Source: Pseudomonadota bacterium (GTDB taxonomy: Bacteria; Pseudomonadota; Gammaproteobacteria; Xanthomonadales; Rhodanobacteraceae). Taken from it: a stretch of DNA of 64,000 nucleotides. The stretch is taken from the NCBI GenBank assembly GCA_018241365.1, contig JAFEDX010000198.1:51693-115692 (forward strand), given 5' to 3'. Below the pieces are notes generated by a model. That model was not told the DNA's origin, did not search any database, and saw nothing but the letters and a program-made list of their open reading frames with translations. The position numbers and the translations under genes are program-made. This document shows, in pieces, positions 1 through 12,037 of this stretch. Each line of letters starts with the position of its first letter. The first letter of the stretch is position 1.

Positions 1-2111
<2,111 letters not shown>

Positions 2112-2128
2112 TTGCCTGCGCGCGGGCC

Positions 2129-2917
2129 TTACAGCGACCGCGTGCGCCCGCCATCGACCGGCAGGTTGATCCCGCTGATGTAGGCAGCGGCGGGTGAGGC
2201 GAGGAAGGCAACCGCAGCCGCGATCTCGGAGGGATCGGCGAAACGCCGCATCGGTACTTCCGATTCCATCTCGCGTTGCATGACTTCAACGCTTGCGCCC
2301 GATTTTTCCGCGCGCGTACGTACGATCTGCTCGATGCGCGGAGTCCTGGTCGAGCCGGGCAGCACGTTGTTGACGGTGATGCCGAAGGGCGCGAGTTCCG
2401 TCGCCAGCGTCTTGGACCAGCTCGCCACCGCCCAACGGGTGGTGTTGGAGACGCCGAGGCCGGCAATGGGTTCCTTCACTGACGTCGAGATGATGTTGAT
2501 GATGCGCCCGAAACCCGCGGCCTGCATGCCCGGGATGACGATTCCCGCGCGCACGTGGTTGGCGAGGAGATGTTTGCGATAGGCGTCGAGGAACGCATCG
2601 ACCTTGGCGCCGTGTACGGGGCCGGGCGGTGGTCCGCCGGAGTTGTTGACGAGGATGTGCACGGGGTTCGCCGCCGCCAGTTTTTCCACGGCATCGCGCA
2701 AGCCGTCGGTATCACCCGAATCGGCGACGAGGAAATCGTGCGTTTGCGATGTGTGCGAGTGCGGCAGTTCTGCGATGAGCTGCTTCAACACGTCTTCGCG
2801 GCGGGCGAGTGCGGTGACGTTCGCGCCCAACCCGGCAAGCTCGATCGCACAGGCACGGCCGATACCCTGCGAGGCACCGCAGACCAGCGCGTGCTTCCCG
2901 GCGAAATCCAGATTCAT
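2129..2917 (-). CDS. SDR family oxidoreductase with non-canonical active site
   Basis: This is a 262-residue short-chain dehydrogenase/reductase. The cofactor-binding turn GASQGIG is at residues 14-20 and the NNSGG motif at about 91-95. A serine-rich strand (IISTS) follows near 142. Where the family has catalytic YxxxK, this protein has S157-N-T-T-R161, so both Tyr and Lys are replaced. Known 'BKR-like' SDR subgroups also lack the tetrad, so this may be a recognised divergent branch rather than decay. The gene lies 18 nt after an APC permease on the same strand and is probably co-transcribed. Substrate unknown. Confidence 0.88.
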   Translation of the reverse strand: MNLDFAGKHALVCGASQGIGRACAIELAGLGANVTALARREDVLKQLIAELPHSHTSQTHDFLVADSGDTDGLRDAVEKLAAANPVHILVNNSGGPPPGPVHGAKVDAFLDAYRKHLLANHVRAGIVIPGMQAAGFGRIINIISTSVKEPIAGLGVSNTTRWAVASWSKTLATELAPFGITVNNVLPGSTRTPRIEQIVRTRAEKSGASVEVMQREMESEVPMRRFADPSEIAAAVAFLASPAAAYISGINLPVDGGRTRSL

Positions 2918-2935
2918 CGAAACTGCCTCAGGGAC

Positions 2936-4390
2936 TCACGAGCCTTCAACGATATCAGGCACCGGGCGCTCTGCACGCCAGCCCCTATGACCGCGCAGAT
3001 AAAACGCCATCCCGATGCCTAGCAGCAGTGCGCAACCGCCACCGACCTTGAGAAAGAACAGCGCCGGATGCTGGTCGTGCGCGGGTGGCGCGAGCGAGGT
3101 GACCAGCGCGAGCAGGGTGACCGCGAAGCCCGCGCCGCAAACCAGCCAGCAGCCCGCCGCTCCGCCGGGGACCTTGATCACTCCGTCACCCTCACCGATA
3201 CGCCCGCGTCGCAATACCGGCAACGACGCGAAGATGTACAGGAGCGGGATGAAGGTCAGGATCTGGGTCATGTCGATCAGGATCAGATACGACTGGTGGA
3301 TCGTGCTGCCGGACAGTGCGCCGAGCAGGACGACCGATACGATCGCGGCCTGGATCAGCAACGCGACATGCGGGGTGGCGTGTTGCGGGTGCAGCTTCGC
3401 CATCGGCTTCGGCAGGTAGCGGTCGATGCCGACCACGAACGGCAGGCGTGCGGTGCCGGTGATCCAGGCGCCGAGTCCGCCGAGCTGCGACAGCGTGAGC
3501 AACACCGCCGCAGCCACGCCGAACCACGCGAGGCCGAGGCGGTCCCCGACGCTTGCCAGTGCCTGCGGGATGCCGGCGATCAGGTCGATGTGCTTGTGGG
3601 GCAAGGCAACCAGCAGCGCCGCGGTGCCGGTGATGTAGGCCAGTGCGATGAACGCGCCGGCGATGGCGACTGCGCGGGGAATGGTCTTGCGCGGCTCGCG
3701 GATTTCGCCGCCGAGTACGGGCCCGAGTTCCATCCCCTCGTAGGCCAGTGCGATCGTCGCAAAGGTCGCCAAGGCCGCGAACGAGCCGAAATCGGGCTTC
3801 AGGTTCGACGCCGTGATCGGCGTGGCCGCGCCGAACCGGAACCATGCCGCCATTCCAGCCAGCACGATTGCCACGGCGATGACCCAGGTCGCGATCGCAC
3901 CAACATTCTGCAGCCATTTCGCGCGTTGCAGGCCGTAGATGTTGAGCAGGGTCGCGCCCCACAGCACCGCAAGGCCGAACACACCGTTGTAGACGGGATT
4001 GCCGCCCAGGGGCAGCCAGCGGTCTCCGGCGACGTACACGGCGATGCCGGCGCCGAACAACAACAACGAAGGGAAGAACACCAGGTTGCCGACCCAGTAG
4101 CTCCAGCCCGCGATGAAGGCGTGCAGGTCGCCGAACGCCGCCTTCGACCAGAGGTAAAACCCGCCTTCGCCGGGCAAGCGCGAACTTGCCTCGACCACGG
4201 TCAGGCCCAGCGGCAGGAAGAACACCAGCAGCGCGAGTGCCCACAAGGCAAGGCTGGACGGCCCGATCTGCGCGGCGACCGAAAGCCAGCGCAGGCCAAG
4301 CACGGCGGCGATGTTGAACAGCACCAGATCGCGCAAACCGAGCGCGCGATGCAGCTTCGGGGCCGAACCACCAGCGACGTCGATCGACAT
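2936..4390 (-). CDS. APC superfamily amino acid permease
   Basis: This is a 484-residue integral membrane protein with about twelve hydrophobic segments, of the amino acid-polyamine-organocation transporter superfamily. The N-terminal segment (LRDLVLFNIAAVLGLRWLS) and the GEGGFYLWSKAAFGD stretch near residue 75 are typical of the fold. So is the IREPRKTIPRA loop near residue 235. Import of an amino acid or related solute across the inner membrane is inferred from the family; the substrate cannot be read from sequence. The SDR gene follows after 18 nt, suggesting a two-gene operon in which the SDR could act on the imported compound. Confidence 0.88.
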   Translation of the reverse strand: MSIDVAGGSAPKLHRALGLRDLVLFNIAAVLGLRWLSVAAQIGPSSLALWALALLVFFLPLGLTVVEASSRLPGEGGFYLWSKAAFGDLHAFIAGWSYWVGNLVFFPSLLLFGAGIAVYVAGDRWLPLGGNPVYNGVFGLAVLWGATLLNIYGLQRAKWLQNVGAIATWVIAVAIVLAGMAAWFRFGAATPITASNLKPDFGSFAALATFATIALAYEGMELGPVLGGEIREPRKTIPRAVAIAGAFIALAYITGTAALLVALPHKHIDLIAGIPQALASVGDRLGLAWFGVAAAVLLTLSQLGGLGAWITGTARLPFVVGIDRYLPKPMAKLHPQHATPHVALLIQAAIVSVVLLGALSGSTIHQSYLILIDMTQILTFIPLLYIFASLPVLRRGRIGEGDGVIKVPGGAAGCWLVCGAGFAVTLLALVTSLAPPAHDQHPALFFLKVGGGCALLLGIGMAFYLRGHRGWRAERPVPDIVEGS

Positions 4391-4530
4391 GAGCGCCTCG
4401 GTTTGCGGCGCGATTCTAGCAGCGCAAAGGCGCGGTCATGCGACGTCGGCTATGCCCATCGTGCAAGCGCGGCCGACGCCCTGCGACCGGCGAGGTTCAT
4501 GTTCATGGGTGCGGCTCCGCGCGTGGGGAG

Positions 4531-5328
4531 TCAGAAGTTGTGCAGTACCTTGCGCAGCTCCGGCAATACGCCGTTGCCCTTGGCGGGCTTGCCGCACAGG
4601 CCGTTGTCCACGGCGCTGGCATAGGCGGGTGTCATCACGCCGAGGGTGAGCGAGCCTTCCGGGGCGTGTTTCAGGTTGAAGCTGCCGCTGGTGACGGGCG
4701 CCGCGGGCTTGATGCTGGAAAACGCCGACGCGCTGGGCACGTCGACGCTGCTGAAGCTGGTCGGTGACTGCGCCCAATAGGTGGTCGCCTTGAGCTGCTT
4801 CTTCGAGGTCGTCACCACGAGGTATTGCGCGTTCGGATCGTCGATCGTCACCGCGCCGAAGCCGCCCGACATGCTGGGCCGCCAGTTGATGTAGACGCAC
4901 AGCGGGACATCGGCGCTGGAAATCGGCTGGTAGCCCGCGTTCAGCACGGTGACCGTGGGCGCCAGCAGGAAGCTGTTGCCGAGGTGGCGCGCGCTGGGCT
5001 GGGTCTGGAACACCACGCGGTAGGGTTTCCTGTATTTCGGCAACAGGAAGGCGAGGAAGTGCGTGCGCTCGCCGTCCAGGTCTGCGACCGGGCTGAACTT
5101 GTCGAGGGTGAATTCGCGCGGTTCATCCGGCAGCGTTTCGTTGAACGGCAGGTCGGCCCAGACATGGCAGCAGGGCGTTGCGCTTTCCAGATGCTGCATC
5201 GCGGCGTCGCGTGAGGGTGGCGGCGTGCTGTCGAAGGAAGGCAGCAGTGGAACCTTGACCGCATGCGCGCAGCCCGCGAGGCTCGCGAGCGCCAGCAGGG
5301 AAAATGTGATGCGCAGGAAACGGTGCAC
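4531..5328 (-). CDS. MalM-like lipoprotein
   Basis: This is a 265-residue predicted lipoprotein: a hydrophobic signal ends in the lipobox LAGC with Cys20. The mature part has a stretch (residues ~75-105: FTLDKFSPV, THFLAFLLP, KPYRVVF) resembling the MalM periplasmic family of enterobacterial maltose operons, where the exact role is unknown. No maltose genes are nearby, so a maltose role should not be assumed. It lies alone between the permease operon and asnS, all on the minus strand, with about 200 bp of featureless sequence upstream (5329-5529). The MalM link is moderate; the lipoprotein call is strong. Confidence 0.65.
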   Translation of the reverse strand: MHRFLRITFSLLALASLAGCAHAVKVPLLPSFDSTPPPSRDAAMQHLESATPCCHVWADLPFNETLPDEPREFTLDKFSPVADLDGERTHFLAFLLPKYRKPYRVVFQTQPSARHLGNSFLLAPTVTVLNAGYQPISSADVPLCVYINWRPSMSGGFGAVTIDDPNAQYLVVTTSKKQLKATTYWAQSPTSFSSVDVPSASAFSSIKPAAPVTSGSFNLKHAPEGSLTLGVMTPAYASAVDNGLCGKPAKGNGVLPELRKVLHNF

Positions 5329-5529
5329 GGTGTAACGGGGATGGTGGAGATGGCAGGAGCGGTAAGCCCGAGTCTAACCGGAGGTTCTGGCCGCGGGGTG
5401 GCACGTGAGTTGCGGCGCGAATCGGTTGGTGCCCGCGCCGCCTGAGCGTGCGCCGGCACACCAGCATGGACAGCACGCTTTGTCCTGAAGTTCGCCGCGG
5501 CGGCGGACGGTGGAGCGCCCCGAACCGGA

Positions 5530-6930
5530 CTAGAACTCCGCGTGTCCCGGCGTGCGCGGATACGGAATCGCGTCGCGGATGTTGGTGAGGCCGCACACGT
5601 ACACCAGCAGGCGTTCGAAGCCCAACCCGAAACCCGCGTGAGGCACCGTGCCGTAGCGGCGCAGGTCGCGATACCACTGGTAATGCGCCGGGTCGATGCC
5701 GAACTGCGCCATGCGTCGGTCCAGGTAATCCAGGCGTTCCTCGCGCTGCGAACCGCCGATGATCTCGCCGATCCCGGGCGCCAGCACGTCCATCGCCGCG
5801 ACGGTCTTGCCATCGTCGTTGAGGCGCATGTAGAACGCCTTGATCTTCTCGGGGTAGTTCATCACCACCACCGGGCGGCCGACGTACGTCTCGGCCAGCC
5901 AGCGTTCGTGCTCGGTCTGCAGGTCCACGCCCCACTCGACCGGGTATTCGAACTTCTGCCCGGATTTCTGCAGCGCGGCGATGGCATCGGTGTAGTCGAT
6001 GCGCTCGAACGGCGCGGCGATGAATTTATCCAGTCGCGTGACCGCATCCTTTTGCACGCGCTCGGCGAAGAACGCCATGTCGTCCGTGCGCTCGTCCAGC
6101 ACCGCCTTGAAGATCGCCTTGAGGAACGCTTCCGCGCAATCGGCGTTGTCGGCGAGATCGGCGAACGCGATCTCGGGCTCGCACATCCAGAATTCCGCGA
6201 GATGGCGCGGTGTGTTGGAGTTTTCGGCGCGGAAGGTCGGGCCGAAGGTGTAGACCTTCGACAAGGCGAGGCAGTAGGCCTCGACGTTCAACTGGCCGGA
6301 TACGGTCAGGAACGCCTCGCGGGCGAAGAAGTCGCGCTTGAAATCGATCGCACCCTTGTCGTCGCGCGGCAGGTTGGCGAAGTCCAGCGTAGAGACGCGG
6401 AACATGTCGCCCGCGCCTTCGGCGTCGGACGTGGTGATGATGGGCGTGTTGACCCAGTAAAACCCCTCCGCGGTCAGATGCCGGTGCAGCGCCGTCATCA
6501 TGGTGTGGCGCACCCGCGAGATCGCGCCGAACAGGTTGGTGCGCGGGCGCAGGTGCGCGACCTCGCGCAGGAATTCCGGCGTGTGCTGCTTGGGCTGGAT
6601 GGGATAGGTTTCGGGATCCTCGACGAAGCCGGTCACTTCGATCGCATCGGCTTGCAGCTCGAACGCCTGGCCCTTGCCTTGCGAAGGCACCAGCTTGCCG
6701 CGCACGACGATCCCGCAGCCGGCGGAAAGTTTCTGCACGTCGCTCGCGTAGTTCGGCAATGAGGCTGGCGCGACCACCTGCAGGGGTGCGAAGCAGGAAC
6801 CATCGGTGAGGTTGACGAACGACAAGCCTGCCTTGGAATCGCGCCGCGTGCGCACCCAGCCGCGCACTTCGACCGATGAACCTTCCGGCGCGCCGCCGGC
6901 CAATGCCTGTTTGACGCTCAAGGTTGCCAT
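5530..6930 (-). CDS. asnS: asparaginyl-tRNA synthetase
   Basis: This is a class IIb synthetase that charges tRNA-Asn, 466 residues, the same length as the E. coli enzyme. It has an N-terminal OB-fold anticodon-binding domain ([11 protein letters not shown]), class II motif 2 ([21 protein letters not shown]) and motif 3 ([13 protein letters not shown]), and ends in the usual [10 protein letters not shown] start 84 nt further upstream is open, but ATG at 6930 ([10 protein letters not shown]) matches the family N-terminus and is chosen. It is divergent from the Fe-S carrier gene, with 86 bp between the starts. Confidence 0.97.
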   Translation of the reverse strand: MATLSVKQALAGGAPEGSSVEVRGWVRTRRDSKAGLSFVNLTDGSCFAPLQVVAPASLPNYASDVQKLSAGCGIVVRGKLVPSQGKGQAFELQADAIEVTGFVEDPETYPIQPKQHTPEFLREVAHLRPRTNLFGAISRVRHTMMTALHRHLTAEGFYWVNTPIITTSDAEGAGDMFRVSTLDFANLPRDDKGAIDFKRDFFAREAFLTVSGQLNVEAYCLALSKVYTFGPTFRAENSNTPRHLAEFWMCEPEIAFADLADNADCAEAFLKAIFKAVLDERTDDMAFFAERVQKDAVTRLDKFIAAPFERIDYTDAIAALQKSGQKFEYPVEWGVDLQTEHERWLAETYVGRPVVVMNYPEKIKAFYMRLNDDGKTVAAMDVLAPGIGEIIGGSQREERLDYLDRRMAQFGIDPAHYQWYRDLRRYGTVPHAGFGLGFERLLVYVCGLTNIRDAIPYPRTPGHAEF

Positions 6931-7016
6931 GGCTTGAAACTCCGTCCTGCCGCTGTCATGTTTCGAACAAGTGAACGCGCGATAATAACGCAGCATCCGG
7001 AAAAACCGACTCAATC

Positions 7017-7352
7017 ATGGCCATCGAACTCACCCCATCCGCCGCCGCGCGCATGCGCGATTTTCTCGCCAGGAACCCGGCTGCGCCCGGCGTGCGCTTC
7101 GGCATCAAGCGCACCGGCTGCTCAGGGTTCGGCTACACGGTCGATCTGGCCAAGGACGTCACCGGCGACGACCAGGTGTTCGAGCTCGATGGCGTGAAAC
7201 TGGTGGTGGACGCCAAGGCGTTGCCGCTGGTGGAGGGCACCCGCATCGACTACGCCCGCGAGGGCTTGAATGCGGCGTTCGTGTTCCACAACCCGAACGC
7301 GGTGGCCGCATGCGGCTGCGGGGAAAGTTTCACCGTGGGCAAGACCGGCTGA
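7017..7352 (+). CDS. HesB/IscA-type iron-sulfur cluster carrier
   Basis: This is a 111-residue A-type carrier that accepts and delivers Fe-S clusters. The three invariant cysteines are present: C35 (RTGCSGFGY) and C99 plus C101 in the C-terminal CGCGESF. Length and motif spacing fit IscA/SufA/ErpA. Which of these it is cannot be decided, because no isc or suf operon is adjacent. sufE lies in this window but more than 55 kb away. The gene is divergent from asnS; a membrane-protein gene follows after 10 nt. Confidence 0.9.
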   Translation: MAIELTPSAAARMRDFLARNPAAPGVRFGIKRTGCSGFGYTVDLAKDVTGDDQVFELDGVKLVVDAKALPLVEGTRIDYAREGLNAAFVFHNPNAVAACGCGESFTVGKTG

Positions 7353-7362
7353 GCCGCGTTTC

Positions 7363-8109
7363 GTGAGCGACGCGCGCGCCGCACCTGCCACGAAAGACAC
7401 GCTCGAACAGCATTCGCCGCTGCAAGCGGTGTTGCCGCATATCCTGAAGACCTTCAGGCGCGAACCGGCGCTGGCGTTGACGGTCGCATACCTGTTGGTG
7501 GCATTGGCCGGAATCTATTACGACTACGCGTATTACCAGAAGGGATTCGGCATTCCGATCCTGAGTCTGGCGCAAATCGGCGACTACCTCGTGGCTGGCC
7601 TGCAACAACCCGTGGCGATCGTGCTCGTGGTCATCACTTTCCCGTTGTGCTGGTTCATGGATCGCCTCAACGTGTTTTTCCGGCGGCGTGATCTTGCGCG
7701 GCGTGATCACCTGCGCGCGCTGCCGCAGCGGGATTGGCGGCAAGCCCTGCATTTGCGCTACCTCGATTGGCACCTCGACCAGCTCTGGGGTCTCCAGATC
7801 GCCTACCTGCTGGTCATTTTCATCTATGGATGGATTTTCGTCGGGTTGTACGCGCGGCACCGGGTAGGCGAGGTCAAGCAAGGCGTGGCGACGCAGGTGA
7901 CCGTGCGGTTCACGGGCGCCGATACCGCCCTTGCGGCAAGCCATTCGCCGAGCTGGAGTTACCTGGGCGCCGTATCGAACTACGTGTTCCTTTACGACCC
8001 TGCGCAACGCCAGCCGTTGGTCGTGCCGGTCAACGCCATCGCCAGCCTGCGCCCAGCGACAGGCAGCAAGCCTGCGGACGTTTCCGGGCCAGTTGCGGCA
8101 AGGCCCTGA
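7363..8109 (+). CDS. uncharacterised membrane protein
   Basis: This is a 248-residue protein of no family I recognise. The GTG at 7363 is chosen because it is the first start after the Fe-S carrier stop, 10 nt away; the frame is open further upstream but there it overlaps that gene. It has three clear hydrophobic segments, near residues 33-50, 76-95 and 136-155. A basic cytoplasmic-type loop (FFRRRDLARRDHLRALPQR) lies between the second and third. The C-terminal ~70 residues look soluble and strand-rich. Probable co-transcription with the Fe-S carrier gene is inferred from spacing only. Confidence 0.7.
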   Translation: MSDARAAPATKDTLEQHSPLQAVLPHILKTFRREPALALTVAYLLVALAGIYYDYAYYQKGFGIPILSLAQIGDYLVAGLQQPVAIVLVVITFPLCWFMDRLNVFFRRRDLARRDHLRALPQRDWRQALHLRYLDWHLDQLWGLQIAYLLVIFIYGWIFVGLYARHRVGEVKQGVATQVTVRFTGADTALAASHSPSWSYLGAVSNYVFLYDPAQRQPLVVPVNAIASLRPATGSKPADVSGPVAARP

Positions 8110-8122
8110 TTGCCTTTACAAT
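8093..8122 (+). promoter_or_regulatory. possible promoter of the rpsF operon
   Basis: A TTGCGG hexamer (8093-8098) and a TACAAT hexamer (8117-8122) are 18 nt apart, close to the sigma-70 consensus. They lie 120-150 nt before rpsF and overlap the end of the preceding gene. Transcription would start near 8129 and give a roughly 110-nt leader with a GGGG/CCCC hairpin near 8186-8197. In other bacteria the S6-S18 complex regulates this operon through its leader; I could not confirm that motif here. Confidence 0.4.
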
Positions 8123-8240
8123 TCGCGGTCCTGCACGGCTGTTGTGGCCGGGCAGGCCCTCGCCCCACCGCCGGATTTAAGGATCGGGGGGCTGCCCCGC
8201 CATGGCGTCCCGCCTTGGCGACACCCACGAGGAAAACACA

Positions 8241-8624
8241 ATGCGTCACTATGAAGTCGTGTTCCTGGTCCATCCGGACCAGAGCGAGCAGGTGCCCGGC
8301 ATGATCGAGCGCTACAAGGCGCTGGTCGAGGCCGAAGGCGGCAAGGTCCATCGCGTCGAGGACTGGGGCCGCCGTCCGCTCGCCTATCCGATCCAGCATC
8401 TCGCCAAGGCCCACTACGCGCTGATGAACATCGAGTGCGGGCCCAAGGCGGTTACCGAGCTGAAGTCGGGCTTCCGCTTCAACGATGCGGTGCTGCGCCA
8501 CCTGATCGTGCAATGGCACGGCGCCGAGACCGAGCCGTCGTTGATCATGAAGGCCGGTAAGGACGAAAAGCCGCCCCGTCGCCGCGATGACGACATGGAC
8601 GATGACCGCGAGGAGGCCGCCTGA
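8241..8624 (+). CDS. rpsF: 30S ribosomal protein S6
   Basis: This is ribosomal protein S6, a 127-residue component of the small-subunit platform that pairs with S18. It starts [14 protein letters not shown], the standard S6 N-terminus, at ATG 8241 after an ACGAGGA ribosome-binding site. The ATG at 8202 would add 13 residues not seen in the family. The tail is acidic and basic ([13 protein letters not shown]), as in many S6 proteins. It is the first gene of rpsF-rpsR-rplI; no priB lies between rpsF and rpsR, unlike E. coli. Confidence 0.97.
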   Translation: MRHYEVVFLVHPDQSEQVPGMIERYKALVEAEGGKVHRVEDWGRRPLAYPIQHLAKAHYALMNIECGPKAVTELKSGFRFNDAVLRHLIVQWHGAETEPSLIMKAGKDEKPPRRRDDDMDDDREEAA

Positions 8625-8668
8625 TGCCACGCCCGACCAGAGACAAGAAGAAGTCCGGAGACACGAAC

Positions 8669-8899
8669 ATGTCCAAGTTTTTCCGCCGCCGCAAGTTCTG
8701 CCGCTTCAGCGCCGAGGGCATCGAGCACATCGATTACAAGGACCTCGCCACGCTGAAGCAGTACATCACCGAAACCGGCAAGATCGTCCCCAGCCGCATC
8801 ACCGGCACCAAGGCGCGCTACCAGCGCCAGTTGTCGACCGCGGTGCAGCGGGCGCGCTTCCTGGCGTTGTTGCCCTATAGCGACAACCATTTCGTGTAG
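8669..8899 (+). CDS. rpsR: 30S ribosomal protein S18
   Basis: This is ribosomal protein S18, 76 residues, which binds beside S6. The N-terminus [17 protein letters not shown] and the end [14 protein letters not shown] are diagnostic. ATG 8669 follows a TCCGGAG ribosome-binding site. An in-frame ATG at 8624, overlapping the rpsF stop, would add 15 residues foreign to the family and is not preferred. It is the second gene of the operon. Confidence 0.97.
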   Translation: MSKFFRRRKFCRFSAEGIEHIDYKDLATLKQYITETGKIVPSRITGTKARYQRQLSTAVQRARFLALLPYSDNHFV

Positions 8900-8971
8900 G
8901 AATCGACAACTCTTCGGACACCCGTCCAATGGCTGCGTCTCGCGTGAGGCGCTAACGAATCGGAGAATCCC

Positions 8972-9421
8972 ATGGAAGTCATCCTGCTTGAAAAAGTGAA
9001 GAACCTCGGCGCACTGGGCGACAAGGTGCGCGTGAAGCCCGGCTACGGCCGCAACTACCTCGTGCCGCAGGGCAAGGCCGTGGCGGCCACCAAGGCCAAC
9101 CTCGAATCGTTCGAGGCCAAGCGTGCCGAATACCAGGCCAAGGCCGACAAGCTGCTGGCGGACGCGCAGGCGCGCGCCGCGAAGTTCGAAAATGCCGAGG
9201 CCACCATCACCGCCAATGCCAGCCCCGAAGGCAAGCTGTTCGGTTCGGTGGGGCCGCGCGACATTGCCGAGGCGTTCACCGCACTGGCCCTTGCGCTCGA
9301 GAAGAGCGAAGTGATCATGCCGGAAGGCGCGATCCACAACCTCGGCGACTTCGAAGTCGAGGTTTCGCTGCATGCCGACGTGCGGGTTCCGGTCAAGGTA
9401 CGCGTTACCGCGGGCGACTGA
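8972..9421 (+). CDS. rplI: 50S ribosomal protein L9
   Basis: This is ribosomal protein L9, 149 residues. The N-terminal domain carries [13 protein letters not shown] and the [13 protein letters not shown] motif. A long connecting helix (about residues 40-75) leads to the C-terminal rRNA-binding domain. The start follows an ATCGGAGAA ribosome-binding site. The gene ends the rpsF operon and is followed by a strong terminator. Confidence 0.97.
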   Translation: MEVILLEKVKNLGALGDKVRVKPGYGRNYLVPQGKAVAATKANLESFEAKRAEYQAKADKLLADAQARAAKFENAEATITANASPEGKLFGSVGPRDIAEAFTALALALEKSEVIMPEGAIHNLGDFEVEVSLHADVRVPVKVRVTAGD

Positions 9422-9473
9422 TCGCGATTGCGTTGGGCCGCGGCATCACGCCGCGGCACTGTTGGAACTGGAA

Positions 9474-9500
9474 CGGGCGCCGCAGGCGCCCGTTTCGTTT
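9474..9500 (+). terminator. Rho-independent terminator of rpsF-rpsR-rplI
   Basis: A perfect 8-bp stem CGGGCGCC / GGCGCCCG with a GCA loop (9474-9492) is followed directly by TTTCGTTT. It lies about 50 nt after rplI. Confidence 0.85.
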
Positions 9501-9664
9501 GCACCCGTCGCTGCGCGGCAAGAGTCGCACGTGCAGCCCATCATGTAACTTGTCGCCGGGCGGCCGGCCGAACCGCGTTATAGTTCCGCCGGTGATGGAC
9601 CTTCGAATTCGGGGTTGAATGCGTGGCGCGTGCAAGGGCACAGGCTGAAGCCAGATCCGACGGG

Positions 9665-11959
9665 ATGAGCGAACGCGCGCGGCGGCTGTTGCGCGAAGCG
9701 GCGGCGTTGCTGCTGTTCCCGCTCGCGGTGTACCTGTTTGCATGCCTGCTCGGATACAGCCAGACGGACCCGGGCTGGTGGTACCGCGGCGCCCCGGGGC
9801 AGCCCATCCACAACTTCGGCGGCGCCGTCGGGGCCTACATCGCCGACCTGCTGTTCCACCTGTTCGGGGTGATCGCGTACGCGTTCCCGTTGTTGCTGAT
9901 CGTGCTGGCGGTAGGCGTGCTGCGCGGCTGGTATCGGCGCGTGGAGGGTGAAAGCAAGTGGGAGCCGAGCCTGCGCCTGATCGGCTTCGTCGCATTCTTC
10001 GTCGGCGGTTGCGGGCTGGCGTGGCTGCACGCCTCCGATCCCCAGTGCGATCAGGTCACCGGTGCCGGCGGACTGCTTGGCTGCGGCGCGGGAGGCCTGC
10101 TCCACAACGGATTCGGCGAACTTGGCGCCCTGTTGCTGCTGCTGGCGGTGTTCCTGATCGCGATTACCTGGATCACCGGCTTGTCATGGTTCCGGGTAAT
10201 GGACTGGACCGGACAAAAGGTACTGACCGGTGCCGACTGGTTGCGCGGCAGGCTGAAGCGCGCGCCGGAGACCTTGGCGGCGCGCGCCGCACGCGTGGAA
10301 CGCGAAGCCGCGCGCAAGGAAGATGTTGCGATCAGGTCGAAGCGCGAACCGGTCCGCATCGAACCGTTGCCGGCGCCAATCGTGAAAAGCGAGCGCGCCA
10401 AGCGCGAGACCCAGATCCCGCTGTTCACCGGTGCGGCGAGCGAGGGCGAGTTGCCGCCCTTGTCGCTGCTGCAGGAGCCGCAACCCCAGGCCGGCAAGGG
10501 TTACTCCGAGGAAACGCTCGAGGTGCTCTCGCGCCAGGTCGAGATGAAATTGAAGGATTTCCGGATTGACGCGCACGTGGTCAGTGCACATCCCGGTCCG
10601 GTGATCACGCGCTTCGAGCTGGAACCCGCGCCGGGCGTGCGCGGCAGCCAGATTTCCTCGCTTGACAAGGACATCGCACGGGGTCTGTCCCTGGTCAGCG
10701 TGCGCGTGGTGGACGTGATCCCCGGCAAGAACGTGATCGGGCTGGAAGTTCCGAACGCGCACCGCGAGATCGTGTACCTGTCGGAAATCTTCAGCTCGCG
10801 CGAGTACGGCGATGCGCGTTCGCCGCTGTCGCTGGCGCTCGGCAAGGACATCGGCGGCCGGCCGGTGGTGGTGGACCTGCAGAAGATGCCGCACCTGCTG
10901 GTCGCTGGCACCACGGGTTCCGGCAAGTCGGTGGCGTTGAACGCGATGGTGCTGTCGCTGCTGTTCAAGGCCAAACCGGCCGACGTGCGCATGATCATGA
11001 TCGACCCGAAGATGCTGGAACTGTCGGTGTACGACAGGATCCCGCACCTGCTGGCACCGGTCGTCACCGACATGAAGGAAGCCGCCAACGCACTGCGCTG
11101 GTGCGTGGCCGAAATGGAGCGCCGCTACAAGCTGATGGCGGCGGTGGGCGTGCGCAATCTCGCCGGTTTCAACAAGAAGGTGCGCGATGCCGAGGCGGCG
11201 GGCCAGCCGTTGCCCGATCCGCTGTTCAAGCCCAATCCCGACGTGCCGAACGACAAGGCCGAACCGCTGCAGCCCTTGCCGTTCATCGTGGTGTTCATCG
11301 ACGAATTCGCCGACATGATGATGATTGTCGGCAAGAAGGTCGAGGAATTGATCGCGCGGCTGGCGCAAAAGGCGCGTGCCGCCGGTGTGCACCTGATCCT
11401 GGCGACGCAGCGGCCGTCCGTGGACGTGATCACGGGCCTGATCAAGGCCAACATCCCGACCCGCATCGCGTTCCAGGTGTCGAGCAAGATCGATTCGCGC
11501 ACCATCCTCGACCAGTCCGGAGCGGAAACGTTGCTCGGCAACGGCGACATGCTGTACCTGCCGCCCGGTACCGCGACGCCCGAACGCGTGCACGGCGCGT
11601 TCGTCGGAGACGACGATGTGCACAAGGTGGTCGAGTGGCTGCGTACCCAGGGCGAGCCCCGCTATATCGACGGCGTGCTGGAAGAAGTGCAGACGTTGGG
11701 CGACGGCAAGGTCATCAACGAATCGGGCCTGCCCGAGGATGCCGCCGAAGGCGAAGGCGGCATGGACGAGCTGTACGACAAGGCCGTGCACATCGTCACC
11801 TCGTCGCGGCGCGCATCCATTTCCGGCGTGCAGCGGCATCTGCGGATCGGCTACAACCGTGCCGCGCGCCTGATCGAGATGATGGAGCAGCAGGGCGTCG
11901 TGACGCCGCCGCAGCACAATGGCAATCGTGAAGTCATCGCTCCGCCGCCGGTAGAGTGA
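9665..11959 (+). CDS. ftsK: DNA translocase FtsK
   Basis: This is the septal DNA pump that segregates chromosome dimers and activates XerCD at dif. It has 764 residues from ATG 9665; an in-frame GTG at 9623 would add 14. About four membrane segments lie in the first ~180 residues. The linker is short (~residues 190-280), far shorter than in E. coli. The motor follows, with Walker A GTTGSGKS at 415-422 and Walker [12 protein letters not shown] near 540. The C-terminal winged-helix gamma domain ([10 protein letters not shown] ... [14 protein letters not shown]) reads KOPS sites. lolA and rarA follow, as in E. coli. Confidence 0.96.
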   Translation: MSERARRLLREAAALLLFPLAVYLFACLLGYSQTDPGWWYRGAPGQPIHNFGGAVGAYIADLLFHLFGVIAYAFPLLLIVLAVGVLRGWYRRVEGESKWEPSLRLIGFVAFFVGGCGLAWLHASDPQCDQVTGAGGLLGCGAGGLLHNGFGELGALLLLLAVFLIAITWITGLSWFRVMDWTGQKVLTGADWLRGRLKRAPETLAARAARVEREAARKEDVAIRSKREPVRIEPLPAPIVKSERAKRETQIPLFTGAASEGELPPLSLLQEPQPQAGKGYSEETLEVLSRQVEMKLKDFRIDAHVVSAHPGPVITRFELEPAPGVRGSQISSLDKDIARGLSLVSVRVVDVIPGKNVIGLEVPNAHREIVYLSEIFSSREYGDARSPLSLALGKDIGGRPVVVDLQKMPHLLVAGTTGSGKSVALNAMVLSLLFKAKPADVRMIMIDPKMLELSVYDRIPHLLAPVVTDMKEAANALRWCVAEMERRYKLMAAVGVRNLAGFNKKVRDAEAAGQPLPDPLFKPNPDVPNDKAEPLQPLPFIVVFIDEFADMMMIVGKKVEELIARLAQKARAAGVHLILATQRPSVDVITGLIKANIPTRIAFQVSSKIDSRTILDQSGAETLLGNGDMLYLPPGTATPERVHGAFVGDDDVHKVVEWLRTQGEPRYIDGVLEEVQTLGDGKVINESGLPEDAAEGEGGMDELYDKAVHIVTSSRRASISGVQRHLRIGYNRAARLIEMMEQQGVVTPPQHNGNREVIAPPPVE

Positions 11960-12037
11960 CGGGCGGCCCGATAACGCTGCATTCACGGATCGCGCGGACA
12001 ATGCGCGTGGAATTTCGGCTAGTGGAAGGGAAGGGCG

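Noticed and set aside
8129..8240. S6:S18-binding leader motif before rpsF
   Set aside because: A leader of suitable length exists, but I could not match the conserved CCG-bulge structure with confidence, so it is mentioned only under the promoter.
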